DNA of 64,000 nucleotides from positions 2,923,501 through 2,987,500 of the forward strand of contig NZ_LN614830.1 in NCBI RefSeq assembly GCF_000953635.1. The letters are read 5' to 3'. Both the position numbers and the translations under genes were made by a program. The notes below the pieces were generated by a model. It searched no databases. It saw only the letters and a list, made by a program, of their open reading frames with translations, and had not been told where the DNA came from. Source of the stretch: Legionella micdadei. GTDB taxonomy: Bacteria > Pseudomonadota > Gammaproteobacteria > Legionellales > Legionellaceae. Positions 45,726 through 55,166 of the stretch are shown here, in pieces. Position 1 is the first letter of the stretch. Each line of letters begins with the position of its first letter.

Positions 45726-46751
45726 TTAGACTAAAAGCAATTCTTCTGCATCCAGCTCTTCCAAATGACGATGATAAGATAGAATTTTATCTTGTTGAAC
45801 ATCAAATAACGCAGGTCCCCGCACGTACGCATAAAAGTAGGTTTCATCAGAGGCAAAACGCTGAGCTGGAACCAAACATGTAGCCCAATCATTGCGCTCT
45901 AGCGGTTGAGTTCTTACTTGCCAAAAGCATGGGATCTTTTCTCCGCCTGCAAGTTGATCTAACACCTCCTCGCTTGCTCCGTTATCTAAGGCTAAATCAT
46001 AATGCAACCGTAAATCAGCCTCATTTCTAACAATAAGAAAACTTGGGTTAGCATCATCATCAAGCAATAAAAAACTACCGGAATTATCAGCAAGATAATA
46101 TTCAAAAATTCGCTTTTCATGTCGAAGCTGATGAAAAAATTCAGCAAATTTTTTATCGCGTAAGCAGCTTGGTGATGCCACTGATAACATTCTTACAATC
46201 ATATCGGACATAGCTTGGAAATATTGTAATTGCAAATCATAAATACTTTTGGTGATTAGCTCAGCGACATTAGGATCACTTTTTTGAATATATCGATGAA
46301 TTAGCCCTTCGTTAAACGCTTCAATTGCAAGTTTTTCATCAGCTTGACCAGTTAAGAGGATTTTTTTTATTTTAGTATTTTCAATACGACGACAAAACTC
46401 CAAACCATCCATACCGGGCATGGCATAATCAACTACGACAACAGAAATTTCTGAAAAGCGTCGTGGATTATAAATCTCGGCATGAATCGCAGCCAAATTA
46501 AGATTAATTGTATGGTTGGTTAACGGACAATTTTTAGCCTCAGTATATTCACTTAGGCAACGCTGACTTAGTAAATCTAATTCACAGCGTTTTTTATGAA
46601 TGCAATCAAGTGCATCGAAAGGTGAATCAAAAACTCGATACGCCAAACCTTCATCTAATTGCAAAACAAAATTTAACAAAAAATCCCGGCTGTCATCAAT
46701 AAATAAGGCCGTGCTTGGAAAATAGCAAGTAGGTATTGAAAAATATTGCAT
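45726..46751 (-). CDS. lqsR: Response regulator LqsR
   Basis: The quorum-sensing response regulator of Legionella. The 341-residue protein has an atypical receiver: early acidic pair in ALFIDDSRDF, a long insertion before the phospho-acceptor Asp in VVVVDYAMPGMDGLEF, then ILLTGQADE and YIQKSD (the conserved Lys). There is no DNA-binding domain; the C-terminal 150 residues are a separate alpha/beta domain. The ATG at 46751 has AGGAGGAGCC directly upstream; a longer frame to 46796 is less likely. Convergent with lqsA, 155 bases apart. Confidence 0.92.
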   Translation of the reverse strand: MQYFSIPTCYFPSTALFIDDSRDFLLNFVLQLDEGLAYRVFDSPFDALDCIHKKRCELDLLSQRCLSEYTEAKNCPLTNHTINLNLAAIHAEIYNPRRFSEISVVVVDYAMPGMDGLEFCRRIENTKIKKILLTGQADEKLAIEAFNEGLIHRYIQKSDPNVAELITKSIYDLQLQYFQAMSDMIVRMLSVASPSCLRDKKFAEFFHQLRHEKRIFEYYLADNSGSFLLLDDDANPSFLIVRNEADLRLHYDLALDNGASEEVLDQLAGGEKIPCFWQVRTQPLERNDWATCLVPAQRFASDETYFYAYVRGPALFDVQQDKILSYHRHLEELDAEELLLV

Positions 46752-47134
46752 GGCTCCTCCTGAGCGAAGCGTTCCTATCACCCAAATTAATATCACAATC
46801 GATAACAGTTCTATAGCGCCTCAGCCCTTATGGGGCAAATGCCGAATAAGAACTTTAAATCAGCAACCTTCATCTACCCTTAAGGCACCTTCTCCTCCTT
46901 TATAGGAGAACAAGAGTGAATCCCTTAGGGACGATCTACTCCTCTATCTTCAGTTTACGTCTTTCGTGAAACTCTTCTTCGAAGAGTTATTTTTTTATTA
47001 GGTGCATTCGAAGACTAGACCCTAACAAACTGTCAATAAAAATAACATGACTGTTTCATTTTTCCAAATAAAAAATAACGAAAATCCTATTAGATATTTT
47101 TCAAAAATAACAATATTTTATCACTCTTTTTTAT
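46752..47134 (+). other. lqsR-lqsS gap with a possible plus-strand transcript
   Basis: No gene of the HdeD type, reported between lqsR and lqsS in L. pneumophila, is found. On the plus strand the gap has a 7-base stem TTCTCCT/AGGAGAA near 46890-46910, a short CCC/GGG hairpin near 46922-46930 and a strong terminator at 46970-46998. These hint at a small RNA antisense in direction to both flanking genes, but no convincing promoter was found. The lqsR promoter presumably lies in the first 100 bases. Confidence 0.35.
46970..46998 (+). terminator. Rho-independent terminator, plus strand, between lqsR and lqsS
   Basis: AACTCTTC (46970-46977), loop TTC, GAAGAGTT (46981-46988), then a T-rich tail ATTTTTTTATT. 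There is no T run on the minus side, so it acts on plus-strand transcripts, although both flanking genes are on the minus strand. Confidence 0.75.
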
Positions 47135-48420
47135 TCAAATCGCAGGAAATGAGAGCAAAAACTGAGTGTAGCATCCTTCTTTAGCATCACAACGAATATC
47201 CCCGCCAAATCGATTCATAACGAGCTTACAAAAAGATAACCCTATTCCTGTGCCCATAAAGGTAGTTGTATAAAAATGATTAAATAATTTTGATAACTGT
47301 TGCGAAGACATCCCAATAGCGGAATCTTTAAAATAAAGTGTATTAAATTTATCCCTTTTTTCAGTCCAAATAGTAATCTCTCCTTTTTGTGCAGTTGCAA
47401 TAACATACAATGCATTTTTCAAAAGATTGAACAGGACATGCTGCATTAATAATTTAGAGCCTGCGAACAAAAAATCACCTTGCCATGAAACCAGTGCGCG
47501 CTCTTCCACAGACTTAAAAGGATATCTCGCTATCGCCTCAGCAAGACAATCAGCCATCGAGCAAGGCTCCAAAACACAATTTTGCAAAAAATTTTCACGG
47601 CCTGCCTTTATTAGAAGCATATCAATAATTGTGTTTGCGTAATCGATTTCACAGATGATCCTATCGCTTACTTCTTCCAGTTGTTGTAAACGCATTTCTC
47701 TTAAAGTCCCCCCGAGCAAGCCATGATCTTTTGCAAGATGATACGCTTCAAATAATTGTGGTGAATAGCGCGACATCGCTTTAGCCCCACTTTTAATTCC
47801 TAATAATGGGGTTCTTAATTCGTGCGCGATCATGCCAGCAGCCGCAGCCATCCCTTCCAAACGCTGCTGCTGTAGCATCGCTGTTTTATAATTGACTGTT
47901 GAACCTGCAACGATAACAAATAGCATCACAATCGCCGTTTCGATGTGCTCTTCACCAAAATAGAGCTCAGGGGAAACTAAATAGTAGCAAATCAACGCGA
48001 GTCCCCACCCCAGAAGGAGCAAAACTGTCAAGCTCAATAAATCGACGAGCAAAACTAATAAAAATACTGAACAAAGCAAAGACATTGCAGAAATAACACT
48101 GCCTTTATTCATCAGGAATGAAAAAGCGAAAAAAAAGACAATGTGTATAAAATAGTCAGAAACCAAAACCAAGGCAGATAGCGCTTAGTCGAATTAGGCC
48201 AATAAGGCGTGAGCATCAAGCCCAAACCAAGTAAGCTTCCTATAATCCGCAACCAAAACGTTTCATAAGATTGAGGAAACCACTCCGTCCATATCAAATA
48301 AAATAAGGGGAATCCTAAAAAAGCAATTGCCCCGACTGCGACCAATTGGTGCCCTGCATTAGACAAGCTTCTTTGCATGGAAAGATCAAGATAATTCACG
48401 ATTTTTTTTAAGTTGTGCAT
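47135..48420 (-). pseudogene. lqsS: Sensor histidine kinase LqsS, split by a frameshift at a T8 run
   Basis: The membrane sensor kinase for LAI-1. Frame 1 (48420 to 48112) encodes 102 residues with the first three hydrophobic helices and stops just after a run of eight T (plus-strand A at 48129-48136). Frame 2, overlapping, carries further helices, the H box AHELRTPLLG, the N box FNLLKNALYVI and GTGIGLSF, down to 47135. A one-base shift within the T run (sequence TTT TTT T, a -1 slippery heptamer) joins them into about 428 residues. Either a real frameshift, a phase-variable tract, programmed slippage or a sequencing error. Confidence 0.82.
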
Positions 48421-48759
48421 TTTAAATCAACTTCTATCCTTAGAAGAGCTTTAGAGTTGTATACCTAGTCAATAAAGTCAAGCCATTAGCAGTCACCGAC
48501 AAGAGTATGAAAAGTATCTGAAACAGGATAAAAATCCTTAACCAGAGATGTTCTTTATTGTTTCAAAAAATAATTATTAAATTCATTATGTTATCTAAAT
48601 AATCTCAGTGTTTAATTTTTTGTTTAAAAACAGTATTAATTTTTTACAATTTGTTTTATGATGGATTAACCACTACAGGAGTTAGGTACTCGAATTTTGG
48701 TTTTATACCTGTGTAGGGCGATTTAGTTGTTTATTAATTAAACTAACAAGGAAAAAATC
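48421..48759. other. Divergent intergenic region between lqsS and the GDSL gene
   Basis: About 340 AT-rich bases with no gene. Promoters for both flanking genes must lie here. The GDSL start is a GTG at 48760, with AAGGA about seven bases ahead. A sequence CCTGTGTAG occurs here and also upstream of lqsA; I do not attach weight to it. No strong terminator or palindrome was recognised. Confidence 0.4.
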
Positions 48760-50118
48760 GTGAAACCAAAAATCATTACTCGTATTATTACGGAAGGGGA
48801 CAGTCTTACTGACCGAGGAACTGCCAGTAAAAGGCCAATTCTACGCTGCTTTTCTGATCTGTCGAAATCGCCTCAAGGCAGATTCACCAACGGCTATGCT
48901 TGGAGTGACCATATTGTTGCCCGATTCATCAGCGAGTTCTTAATAAAAAGCTTTAAGAAAAAAGGCATGGAGGCAACTGATATTTCTGATTCCATATTAT
49001 TCGGTGAAACAAAAATAGAAGACGCTATCCAACATAGTTATAGCTTAGACAATGATCTTTACGTGAAATATAAAGGCATTGACTTCGTCAGAAGTTATGA
49101 TGAAGGGGGGCTGACAGCACATGACTACCGCTGGGCATTAAGTTATAGTCCTGTTCGATTTTTTACCCGCTTGATTTTATCCAATTTAGGACTAAAACGG
49201 CAAAAACTACTCGATTATGACCAGGAACAAACAATTCCCAGAGCCCAAAAAGAGCAAACATTAATCATTGAATGGTCAGGAGCGAATGATCTCATTACGG
49301 TTAACGCCCGCCCTTCTCATGTCGAGGCTGATCTGGCTATTCGCGCCCGGATTAAAAACGCCGAGGAATTAATCAAAAATGGTTACCGCCACTTTGTGCT
49401 GTTCAATTTACCTGATCTTTCATTAACTCCCCGATACCAAGCATTAGGAGGCGCCGAGCTTGAAAACGCACATGAGTGCACTGACTATTTTAATACTGAA
49501 TTGGCAAAAGCATGTCATGAGCTCAGTATTATGTATCCACATTGCTCTATCGAATTGTTTGATGTCAACAGTATATTTACCGACGCTTACCAAAATCCTG
49601 AGCAATATCATTTTGCTAAGAGCAAGCGCGAGAAACCTTATAGTACCTCTCCGGATTTCAAAATTAACGAGGATGGAACTTCACCCGCAAGCGGTTATAT
49701 GTTTTGGGATGATGTCCATCCAAGTGCAGACATGCATGCCCTGCTCGCTGATATTTTTTATGAAAAGTATGCACGAGAGTATAATTTTTCAGCACCTAAT
49801 AAAAAAGCCGCAGAGAATGAAGAACTTTTTATTAGCGAAAAAAAATTACGTGCTGCATTCGTAAAAAAATACAGCTCGCTTTTAGCCAATCAAGCCCTTA
49901 ATCTCCATCCTGATATCGAGTATGAAACAGCCAGTCTGGAATCAATCTTTAAGGAAGGATTACGCGAGGAAACGCTCACTCATCGAGTCATTACCGAACT
50001 TCAATGGGTTAACTCGCAGGGCAAGCTTAATTTAAACATTCCTGCTTTAAAAGAAGCTATGGCTCGCGCAATGGCCGGGGAGGAGAGGCACGCCGAGCAC
50101 GAAGCCAAATGTTTTTAA
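48760..50118 (+). CDS. SGNH/GDSL-family lipase-like protein, possible effector
   Basis: A 452-residue protein without signal peptide. SGNH blocks are present: EGDSLTDRG (nucleophile Ser15), WSGANDLI (Asn176) and FWDDVHPS (Asp317, His320), in the order of GDSL lysophospholipases such as Legionella PlaA, PlaC and PlaD. A 110-residue helical, charged C-terminal extension (about 343-452) ending AGEERHAEHEAKCF follows the catalytic domain. Lack of a leader plus the extension is compatible with type IV secretion. The substrate is unproven; acyltransferase or lysophospholipase activity is the family expectation. Confidence 0.83.
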   Translation: MKPKIITRIITEGDSLTDRGTASKRPILRCFSDLSKSPQGRFTNGYAWSDHIVARFISEFLIKSFKKKGMEATDISDSILFGETKIEDAIQHSYSLDNDLYVKYKGIDFVRSYDEGGLTAHDYRWALSYSPVRFFTRLILSNLGLKRQKLLDYDQEQTIPRAQKEQTLIIEWSGANDLITVNARPSHVEADLAIRARIKNAEELIKNGYRHFVLFNLPDLSLTPRYQALGGAELENAHECTDYFNTELAKACHELSIMYPHCSIELFDVNSIFTDAYQNPEQYHFAKSKREKPYSTSPDFKINEDGTSPASGYMFWDDVHPSADMHALLADIFYEKYAREYNFSAPNKKAAENEELFISEKKLRAAFVKKYSSLLANQALNLHPDIEYETASLESIFKEGLREETLTHRVITELQWVNSQGKLNLNIPALKEAMARAMAGEERHAEHEAKCF

Positions 50119-50243
50119 AGTAGATATTTCTTAGTCCAAAACGCAGCGAGAGGCTTCTCTAACTCGCTGCGGACTAACAGGTATTACGTTAGGCATATAA
50201 TCGGTGTATCATGCATGGCCAATGTTACTCATAAGAGTAAATC

Positions 50244-51170
50244 ATGGCTATTAAAATCATACGTATAGCAACCCGAAAAAGTCCTCTTGCCTTATGGCAA
50301 GCCAACTACGTTGGCGAGAACATTCGCCAGCACTGGCCCGCTATTCAAATCGAGCTAGTACCTATGGTCACTTCAGGAGATAAATTCCTTAAAGATAAGC
50401 TGCTAGCAGCAGGCGGTAAGGGGTTATTTGTGAAAGAATTGGAGGAAGCCCTTTTAGGACATCAAGCGGATATTGCTGTTCATTCAATGAAAGATGTTCC
50501 TGCTATTTTTCCTGATGGTTTAGCACTTACCACTATCTGTACCCGACACAATCCACTGGATGCCTTAATTGGCAAAAATCATTTAAGACTCAGCGAGCTT
50601 CCGAAAGGAAGTGTCGTTGGCACAACGAGTCTTCGACGCCAATCCCAACTTTTAGCAGTACGACCTGATTTAGAAATTAAACCATTGCGTGGCAACATCA
50701 ACACACGCTTAGACAAACTACAATCAAATGAATATGATGCTATTGTTCTTGCTGTCGCAGGACTTGAACGGATGGGCTTGGACAATTTCGTCAGTGAAAT
50801 TTTAAACGAAGATGCCATGCTACCGGCCTGTGGACAAGGTGCATTGGGTATTGAATGCCGCGTGGATGACTTAGAAATCCAAAAATTATTAGCGCCTTTA
50901 AATGATCCTCTTTCTGCTTTATGTGTAAGCACAGAGCGTCGAGTAAATGCCTTGCTCGGCGGAAATTGCCATGTCCCTCTCGCTGTGTATTGCACAGGTT
51001 CAACAAAAGAACAATTACTGCTTCGAGCCAAAGTGCTCACACCCGATGGTAAAACTGTCATTAGCGATAGACGGACTGGGCTTAAATCACAAGCCACAGC
51101 CCTAGCAGAAGCCTGTGCAAATGCCTTACTGGCTAAAGGAGCAAACGCAATATTAACTACGCCATCATGA
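50244..51170 (+). CDS. hemC: Porphobilinogen deaminase (hydroxymethylbilane synthase)
   Basis: Polymerises four porphobilinogens to hydroxymethylbilane. The 308-residue protein has RIATRKSPLALWQANYV, HSMKDVPA, GTTSLRRQSQLL and the dipyrromethane-cofactor Cys in LGGNCHVPLAVYC. First gene of a four-gene hem operon in which the next gene begins within the last codons. Nothing unusual. Confidence 0.97.
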   Translation: MAIKIIRIATRKSPLALWQANYVGENIRQHWPAIQIELVPMVTSGDKFLKDKLLAAGGKGLFVKELEEALLGHQADIAVHSMKDVPAIFPDGLALTTICTRHNPLDALIGKNHLRLSELPKGSVVGTTSLRRQSQLLAVRPDLEIKPLRGNINTRLDKLQSNEYDAIVLAVAGLERMGLDNFVSEILNEDAMLPACGQGALGIECRVDDLEIQKLLAPLNDPLSALCVSTERRVNALLGGNCHVPLAVYCTGSTKEQLLLRAKVLTPDGKTVISDRRTGLKSQATALAEACANALLAKGANAILTTPS

Positions 51171-51934
51171 ATTCACTTAAAGGATTACGCGTACTAAATA
51201 CACGTCCGCTCACACAGGGTAAAAGTTTGAGCCAGGCAATCAATGCAGCAGGAGGTATTGCTATTGATTGCCCGGCATTGTCAATCGAGCCAACTGATAT
51301 CAGTTGGCTAAAGACGTTACCTGATTTACATCAGGTTGATAAAGCCATTTTTATTAGCGGTAACGCAGTAGAGTATTGCTTCACTGCACTAGAAAAAACC
51401 CAGCTCTTATGGCCCCCTACGATTCAGGTCATTGCCGTTGGCCAAGCAACTGCAATGGCTCTACAACAACACCAAATTGAAGTTAGCTTTGTTCCCCAAA
51501 TCGCAAATAGTGAGCATTTGCTAGAATTAGGCGTGTTGCAACAGATTAAGCATGAAACAATTTTACTGTTCAAAGGTGAAGATGGCAGGCCTCTTATCGC
51601 TGACACGTTAATTGCTCGCGGTGCTAACCTGCTTATTTTTAACGTTTATAAACGGCTGATGCCCATAGCCAATTCGGAACAAATTCATTCTTTGTGGCAC
51701 AATAGGGCTGTGGATATTATACTGTTCACAAGCCAACAAGCGATAAACAACACCTTTCTCTTGTTCGGCGATGATAAACAAGCCTGGCTTCGTAGTATTC
51801 CCTGTATTGTTATTAGCGAACGCTTGGCAAAAGAAGCAGCCTTATTGGGCATGCAAACAATTATAATAAGTAGTCCCGAAACAATATTAAATAAACTGCA
51901 CGAATTCAACCAAGGATTAATTGATGGCCAATAG
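51167..51934 (+). CDS. hemD: Uroporphyrinogen-III synthase
   Basis: Cyclises hydroxymethylbilane with inversion of ring D. The 255-residue protein is poorly conserved, as usual, but has the two-lobed pattern with LRVLNTRPLTQGKSLSQ at the start, FISGNAVEYCF and ILFTSQQAINN. It overlaps hemC by four bases (ATGA), and hemX starts inside its last codons. Assignment rests on these segments and the gene order. Confidence 0.93.
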   Translation: MNSLKGLRVLNTRPLTQGKSLSQAINAAGGIAIDCPALSIEPTDISWLKTLPDLHQVDKAIFISGNAVEYCFTALEKTQLLWPPTIQVIAVGQATAMALQQHQIEVSFVPQIANSEHLLELGVLQQIKHETILLFKGEDGRPLIADTLIARGANLLIFNVYKRLMPIANSEQIHSLWHNRAVDIILFTSQQAINNTFLLFGDDKQAWLRSIPCIVISERLAKEAALLGMQTIIISSPETILNKLHEFNQGLIDGQ

Positions 51935-53039
51935 CAATGAAGCGCAGAATAAATCATCTTCCAAACCGGCTGACAAACTTCCTCAGTCAACTAAATCTGT
52001 AAATAAAAATCTTAATCCCGCTAGTAGTTCGTTCAATTGGGTATCGGCACTAGCGGCAGTCATTGCTATCATTGCACTTATTGTCGCCATTTATGCCATC
52101 CACGCAAACCAACGATCAATTGAGCTAAATGAACAACAAGGACAAGCTGTTAATCACATTGTCGAGCAGTTAAAACAACAGCAATCTGACGCCCAAAATG
52201 ACCTTGAAACCCTCAAGTTAACTGCCAGCCAGCTGCACAACACTGTGCAAAATCAGTTGCAAACGATGAATAAAGATCTCCAATCTGCCATGCAACAGCA
52301 CCTTTATCAAAAGCAAGACTGGCTTTTATTAAAAGCACGTTATTATCTAGAGCTAGCCCAAATCAATGCCCACTGGAGCAGTGATCAGGAGACAACTATT
52401 GCCCTCCTGCAACAAGCAGACGCTTTGCTCCATAACATTCCTGATCAACAGTTATTTACAATAAGGCAAGCCATTGCCCAAGAAATCATACAACTGCAAG
52501 CTCTTCCCAAAATCGATACTGCAGGCCTCTTAAGCCAACTTGACGCGGCTGAAAATGCGGTTACAAATTTGCCTATTAAGAAGCCTTTTAACAGCACGCA
52601 AGTAAAACAGGGCGACGAGAGCACTTCTCCCTGGCGTCAAAAATTGCAAGAGAGCATGAGTATTTTAGAAAAACTAATTGTGGTACGTCATAACGATGAA
52701 GACATTCAACCCTTGCTTTCCCCCCTCCACCAAAGCTTGCTGCGAGATAGCATTCGTTTTAACTTACAAGAGGCCCAATGGGCGCTTTTGCAAAATAATC
52801 CTAAAATATTTCGGCTATCCCTAGCTCAAGCGCTGAGAGAAATAAACCGCACTTTTGACGAAAATGCAGTTGCAACACAAGCTTTAGTCCAGCAACTGCA
52901 GAATTTACAGCAAGAAAAGCTAGAAACGATTACACCGACCATTAACCAATCCCTCAATCTTCTCAATCAACTCATTGAGTCCAAAAATATGCAGAAGACG
53001 GACGTCTCTGCGACTAAGGAAGGAGCTAAGACACAATGA
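51924..53039 (+). CDS. hemX: HemX-family membrane protein
   Basis: A 371-residue protein with one membrane helix (about 42-63, VSALAAVIAIIALIVAIYAI) after a polar cytoplasmic start and then a long coiled-coil periplasmic region rich in Gln (for example EQLKQQQSDAQNDLETL). This is the HemX layout of gammaproteobacteria, long thought to be a uroporphyrinogen methyltransferase but probably structural. The ATG at 51924 has AAGGA upstream; its start overlaps hemD by 11 bases. Confidence 0.9.
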   Translation: MANSNEAQNKSSSKPADKLPQSTKSVNKNLNPASSSFNWVSALAAVIAIIALIVAIYAIHANQRSIELNEQQGQAVNHIVEQLKQQQSDAQNDLETLKLTASQLHNTVQNQLQTMNKDLQSAMQQHLYQKQDWLLLKARYYLELAQINAHWSSDQETTIALLQQADALLHNIPDQQLFTIRQAIAQEIIQLQALPKIDTAGLLSQLDAAENAVTNLPIKKPFNSTQVKQGDESTSPWRQKLQESMSILEKLIVVRHNDEDIQPLLSPLHQSLLRDSIRFNLQEAQWALLQNNPKIFRLSLAQALREINRTFDENAVATQALVQQLQNLQQEKLETITPTINQSLNLLNQLIESKNMQKTDVSATKEGAKTQ

Positions 53040-54214
53040 TTCGTTTATTAATATTTTTTATTGTCTTGCTTATTTCTGTCTATCTCGGGATTCAACTCAG
53101 CCATGATCCTGGCTATGTACTTGTCTCTATAAATCATTGGAGCATTGAAACTACCCTCTGGTTCGCTGTTATAGCGTTAATCATCTTTTTTCTCTTGTTT
53201 CATTGTATTTTTTTATTGCTCAGAAAACTAAGTCGAAGCCCTACCAGTTTTCGTGATTGGCAAAATAAACGCCGAATCCTGAAGGCGCAAGCAAAAACTC
53301 AGCAAGGTTTAATTGAATTCAGCGAAGGATATTGGTCCCAAGCTAAAAACCATTTAATCAAAGCGTTACCTGATACAGACAGTCCCCTACTGAATTATTT
53401 AACCGCGGCCAGAGCAGCCCAAGAAATGGGCGATAGTAAACTGCGCGATAACTATCTGCGCGAGGCACAACAATCAATGCCAAATGCCAAAATAGCGGTC
53501 GAGTTAACACAAGCACAACTCCAACTTGCAAATCAACAATGGGAGCAAGCCTTGGCTACTTTACGGCATTTACAGGATTTAGCACCACGTCATCCCTATG
53601 TACTCAAATTACTTATGCGTCTTTACATCGAAGTAAAAGATTGGTCACAACTCATCGAACTTCTCCCCGAATTAAAAAAGCATCAAGTCGTTACAGGCGC
53701 TGCCTTTGAGCGATTACAACATCAAACCTATCTGCAAGCCATTTCAGATTTAACTAAATATTCCCAACGAGAAGCTTTGACAAAGCTAATTGAGCATTTA
53801 CCTAAAAACCTGTCTCAGGATCCAGAACTGATGGCTGAATACTGTCGTTTTCTGCTGACTTGTAATGAAAATCAAAAAGCAGAATCAATTCTGCGTCAGT
53901 GCCTGCGTCGACAATTTAGCGAGAATTTGATTAACCTATACGGTCAAGTCAAAGGGAACGATAAACAACTTACATTCGCTGAATCCTTGCTTAAAAAACA
54001 ACCCCACTCAGCTGAATTACATCTCTGCCTAGGACGCCTGTGCTTAAATAGCAACCTATGGGGTAAAGCAAAAAGTCATTTTGAAAATAGCATTAGCTTA
54101 GCAGCCACCCCGGAGGCTTATGAGGAATTAGGCAAATTGCTCGAACGTCTTAATGATCAGGGTGGCGCTTGTACTGCCTATCGACAGGGATTAGCGCTTG
54201 CAGTTCACCAATAA
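53036..54214 (+). CDS. hemY: HemY-family TPR membrane protein
   Basis: A 392-residue protein with two N-terminal helices (about 2-22 and 41-62) followed by tetratricopeptide repeats, such as LIEFSEGYWSQAKNHLIKAL and AELHLCLGRLCLNSNLWGKAKSHFENSI. It is the HemY of the gammaproteobacterial hemCDXY operon, whose exact haem role is not settled; it is unrelated to the Bacillus protoporphyrinogen oxidase of the same name. Start overlaps hemX by four bases. Confidence 0.93.
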   Translation: MIRLLIFFIVLLISVYLGIQLSHDPGYVLVSINHWSIETTLWFAVIALIIFFLLFHCIFLLLRKLSRSPTSFRDWQNKRRILKAQAKTQQGLIEFSEGYWSQAKNHLIKALPDTDSPLLNYLTAARAAQEMGDSKLRDNYLREAQQSMPNAKIAVELTQAQLQLANQQWEQALATLRHLQDLAPRHPYVLKLLMRLYIEVKDWSQLIELLPELKKHQVVTGAAFERLQHQTYLQAISDLTKYSQREALTKLIEHLPKNLSQDPELMAEYCRFLLTCNENQKAESILRQCLRRQFSENLINLYGQVKGNDKQLTFAESLLKKQPHSAELHLCLGRLCLNSNLWGKAKSHFENSISLAATPEAYEELGKLLERLNDQGGACTAYRQGLALAVHQ

Positions 54215-54229
54215 CCAACGATAAAAATT

Positions 54230-55135
54230 ATGAATCTTCACGAACAATTTTGTAATAACTTACTGCCGTATAAAGAAATATCACTTGATGATCAAAATAA
54301 GCTTAAATTTTTTATTAACAAGCACAGCACTAAAGAGGGAACCTGGGGCTGTCTTAAGTTAGTCGAGGGAGAAATAGATTTTGTTTTTTTAGATGGCAAT
54401 CTCAACGAATTGCGGCGTCATAGACTGAATCAGAGTGCTCCTACATTTTGGATACCTCCAGCATCTTGGCATAAAATTGTTCCAATCACTGCGAATTTTA
54501 AAGTGACGCTTCGCTTTTATTGCCAACCTCATCGCTACTTTGAAAAAAAACATGGACTTGGACAAATTCATCATGATTTATGGCAAGTTTATCAAAATTA
54601 TCTTAAAGATCAGGAAAATTTATCCATCTTGGATGTCGGATGCGGCTCAGGCCGAAACCCTTTGTTCTTCGCTTTGGCAAAACATCAAGTTACAGGCATC
54701 GATTTCAATACAACTTTTATTCAAAATATCAGGGATATTGCTCAACAAGAACAATTGTCTAATATAGAGACGTTGGTTCACGATCTAAATCAACCACTTC
54801 CATTGATTGGTAAGCAATTTCAGTTTATTTACTCAACTGTAGTACTTCAATTTTTAAACAAACAAAGAATCAACCCGTTACTCACTGAATTGCAAGGACT
54901 AACAATCAAAAATGGGATGCATTTCCTCGTTTTTCCAATTAAAGCAGCACCATTTTCATATCCCAAAGCATTCACTTTCCTGGCTGAAAAAGACGAGCTC
55001 TATCATTTTTACCAGGATAGTGGTTGGTCTGTACTTGAATACCGTGAAAAACCCGGGTTGCTTCATAAGTTAGACGAATATGGTAAGCCTATACAAGGAA
55101 TGTTTGGCATACTTTTAGCTCAGAAAATTCTATAA
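54230..55135 (+). CDS. tehB: TehB-type SAM methyltransferase with cupin-like N-domain
   Basis: A 301-residue protein with a DUF1971 cupin-like domain (about 10-100: GTWGCLKLVEGEIDFVFL and FWIPPASWHKIVPI) joined to a Rossmann methyltransferase (about 120-300: ILDVGCGSGRNPLFFAL, SAM loop; VTGIDFN acidic end; LVHDLNQPLP). This fusion is the tellurite-resistance TehB form with extra N-domain. It may methylate tellurite or selenite. It lies 15 bases after hemY and may be read from the hem transcript. Confidence 0.9.
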   Translation: MNLHEQFCNNLLPYKEISLDDQNKLKFFINKHSTKEGTWGCLKLVEGEIDFVFLDGNLNELRRHRLNQSAPTFWIPPASWHKIVPITANFKVTLRFYCQPHRYFEKKHGLGQIHHDLWQVYQNYLKDQENLSILDVGCGSGRNPLFFALAKHQVTGIDFNTTFIQNIRDIAQQEQLSNIETLVHDLNQPLPLIGKQFQFIYSTVVLQFLNKQRINPLLTELQGLTIKNGMHFLVFPIKAAPFSYPKAFTFLAEKDELYHFYQDSGWSVLEYREKPGLLHKLDEYGKPIQGMFGILLAQKIL

Positions 55136-55166
55136 TCTTGTCAAGTCCTTTAGGAAGGGATATCCA

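Noticed and set aside
45605..45883. Plus-strand 92-codon frame overlapping the end of lqsR
   Set aside because: More than half is antisense to the lqsR C-terminus; composition is poor and no ribosome site or family match was seen.
44170..48730. Shared CCTGTGTAG upstream of lqsA and the GDSL gene as a common operator
   Set aside because: Only nine bases, not palindromic and in different contexts; chance is likely.
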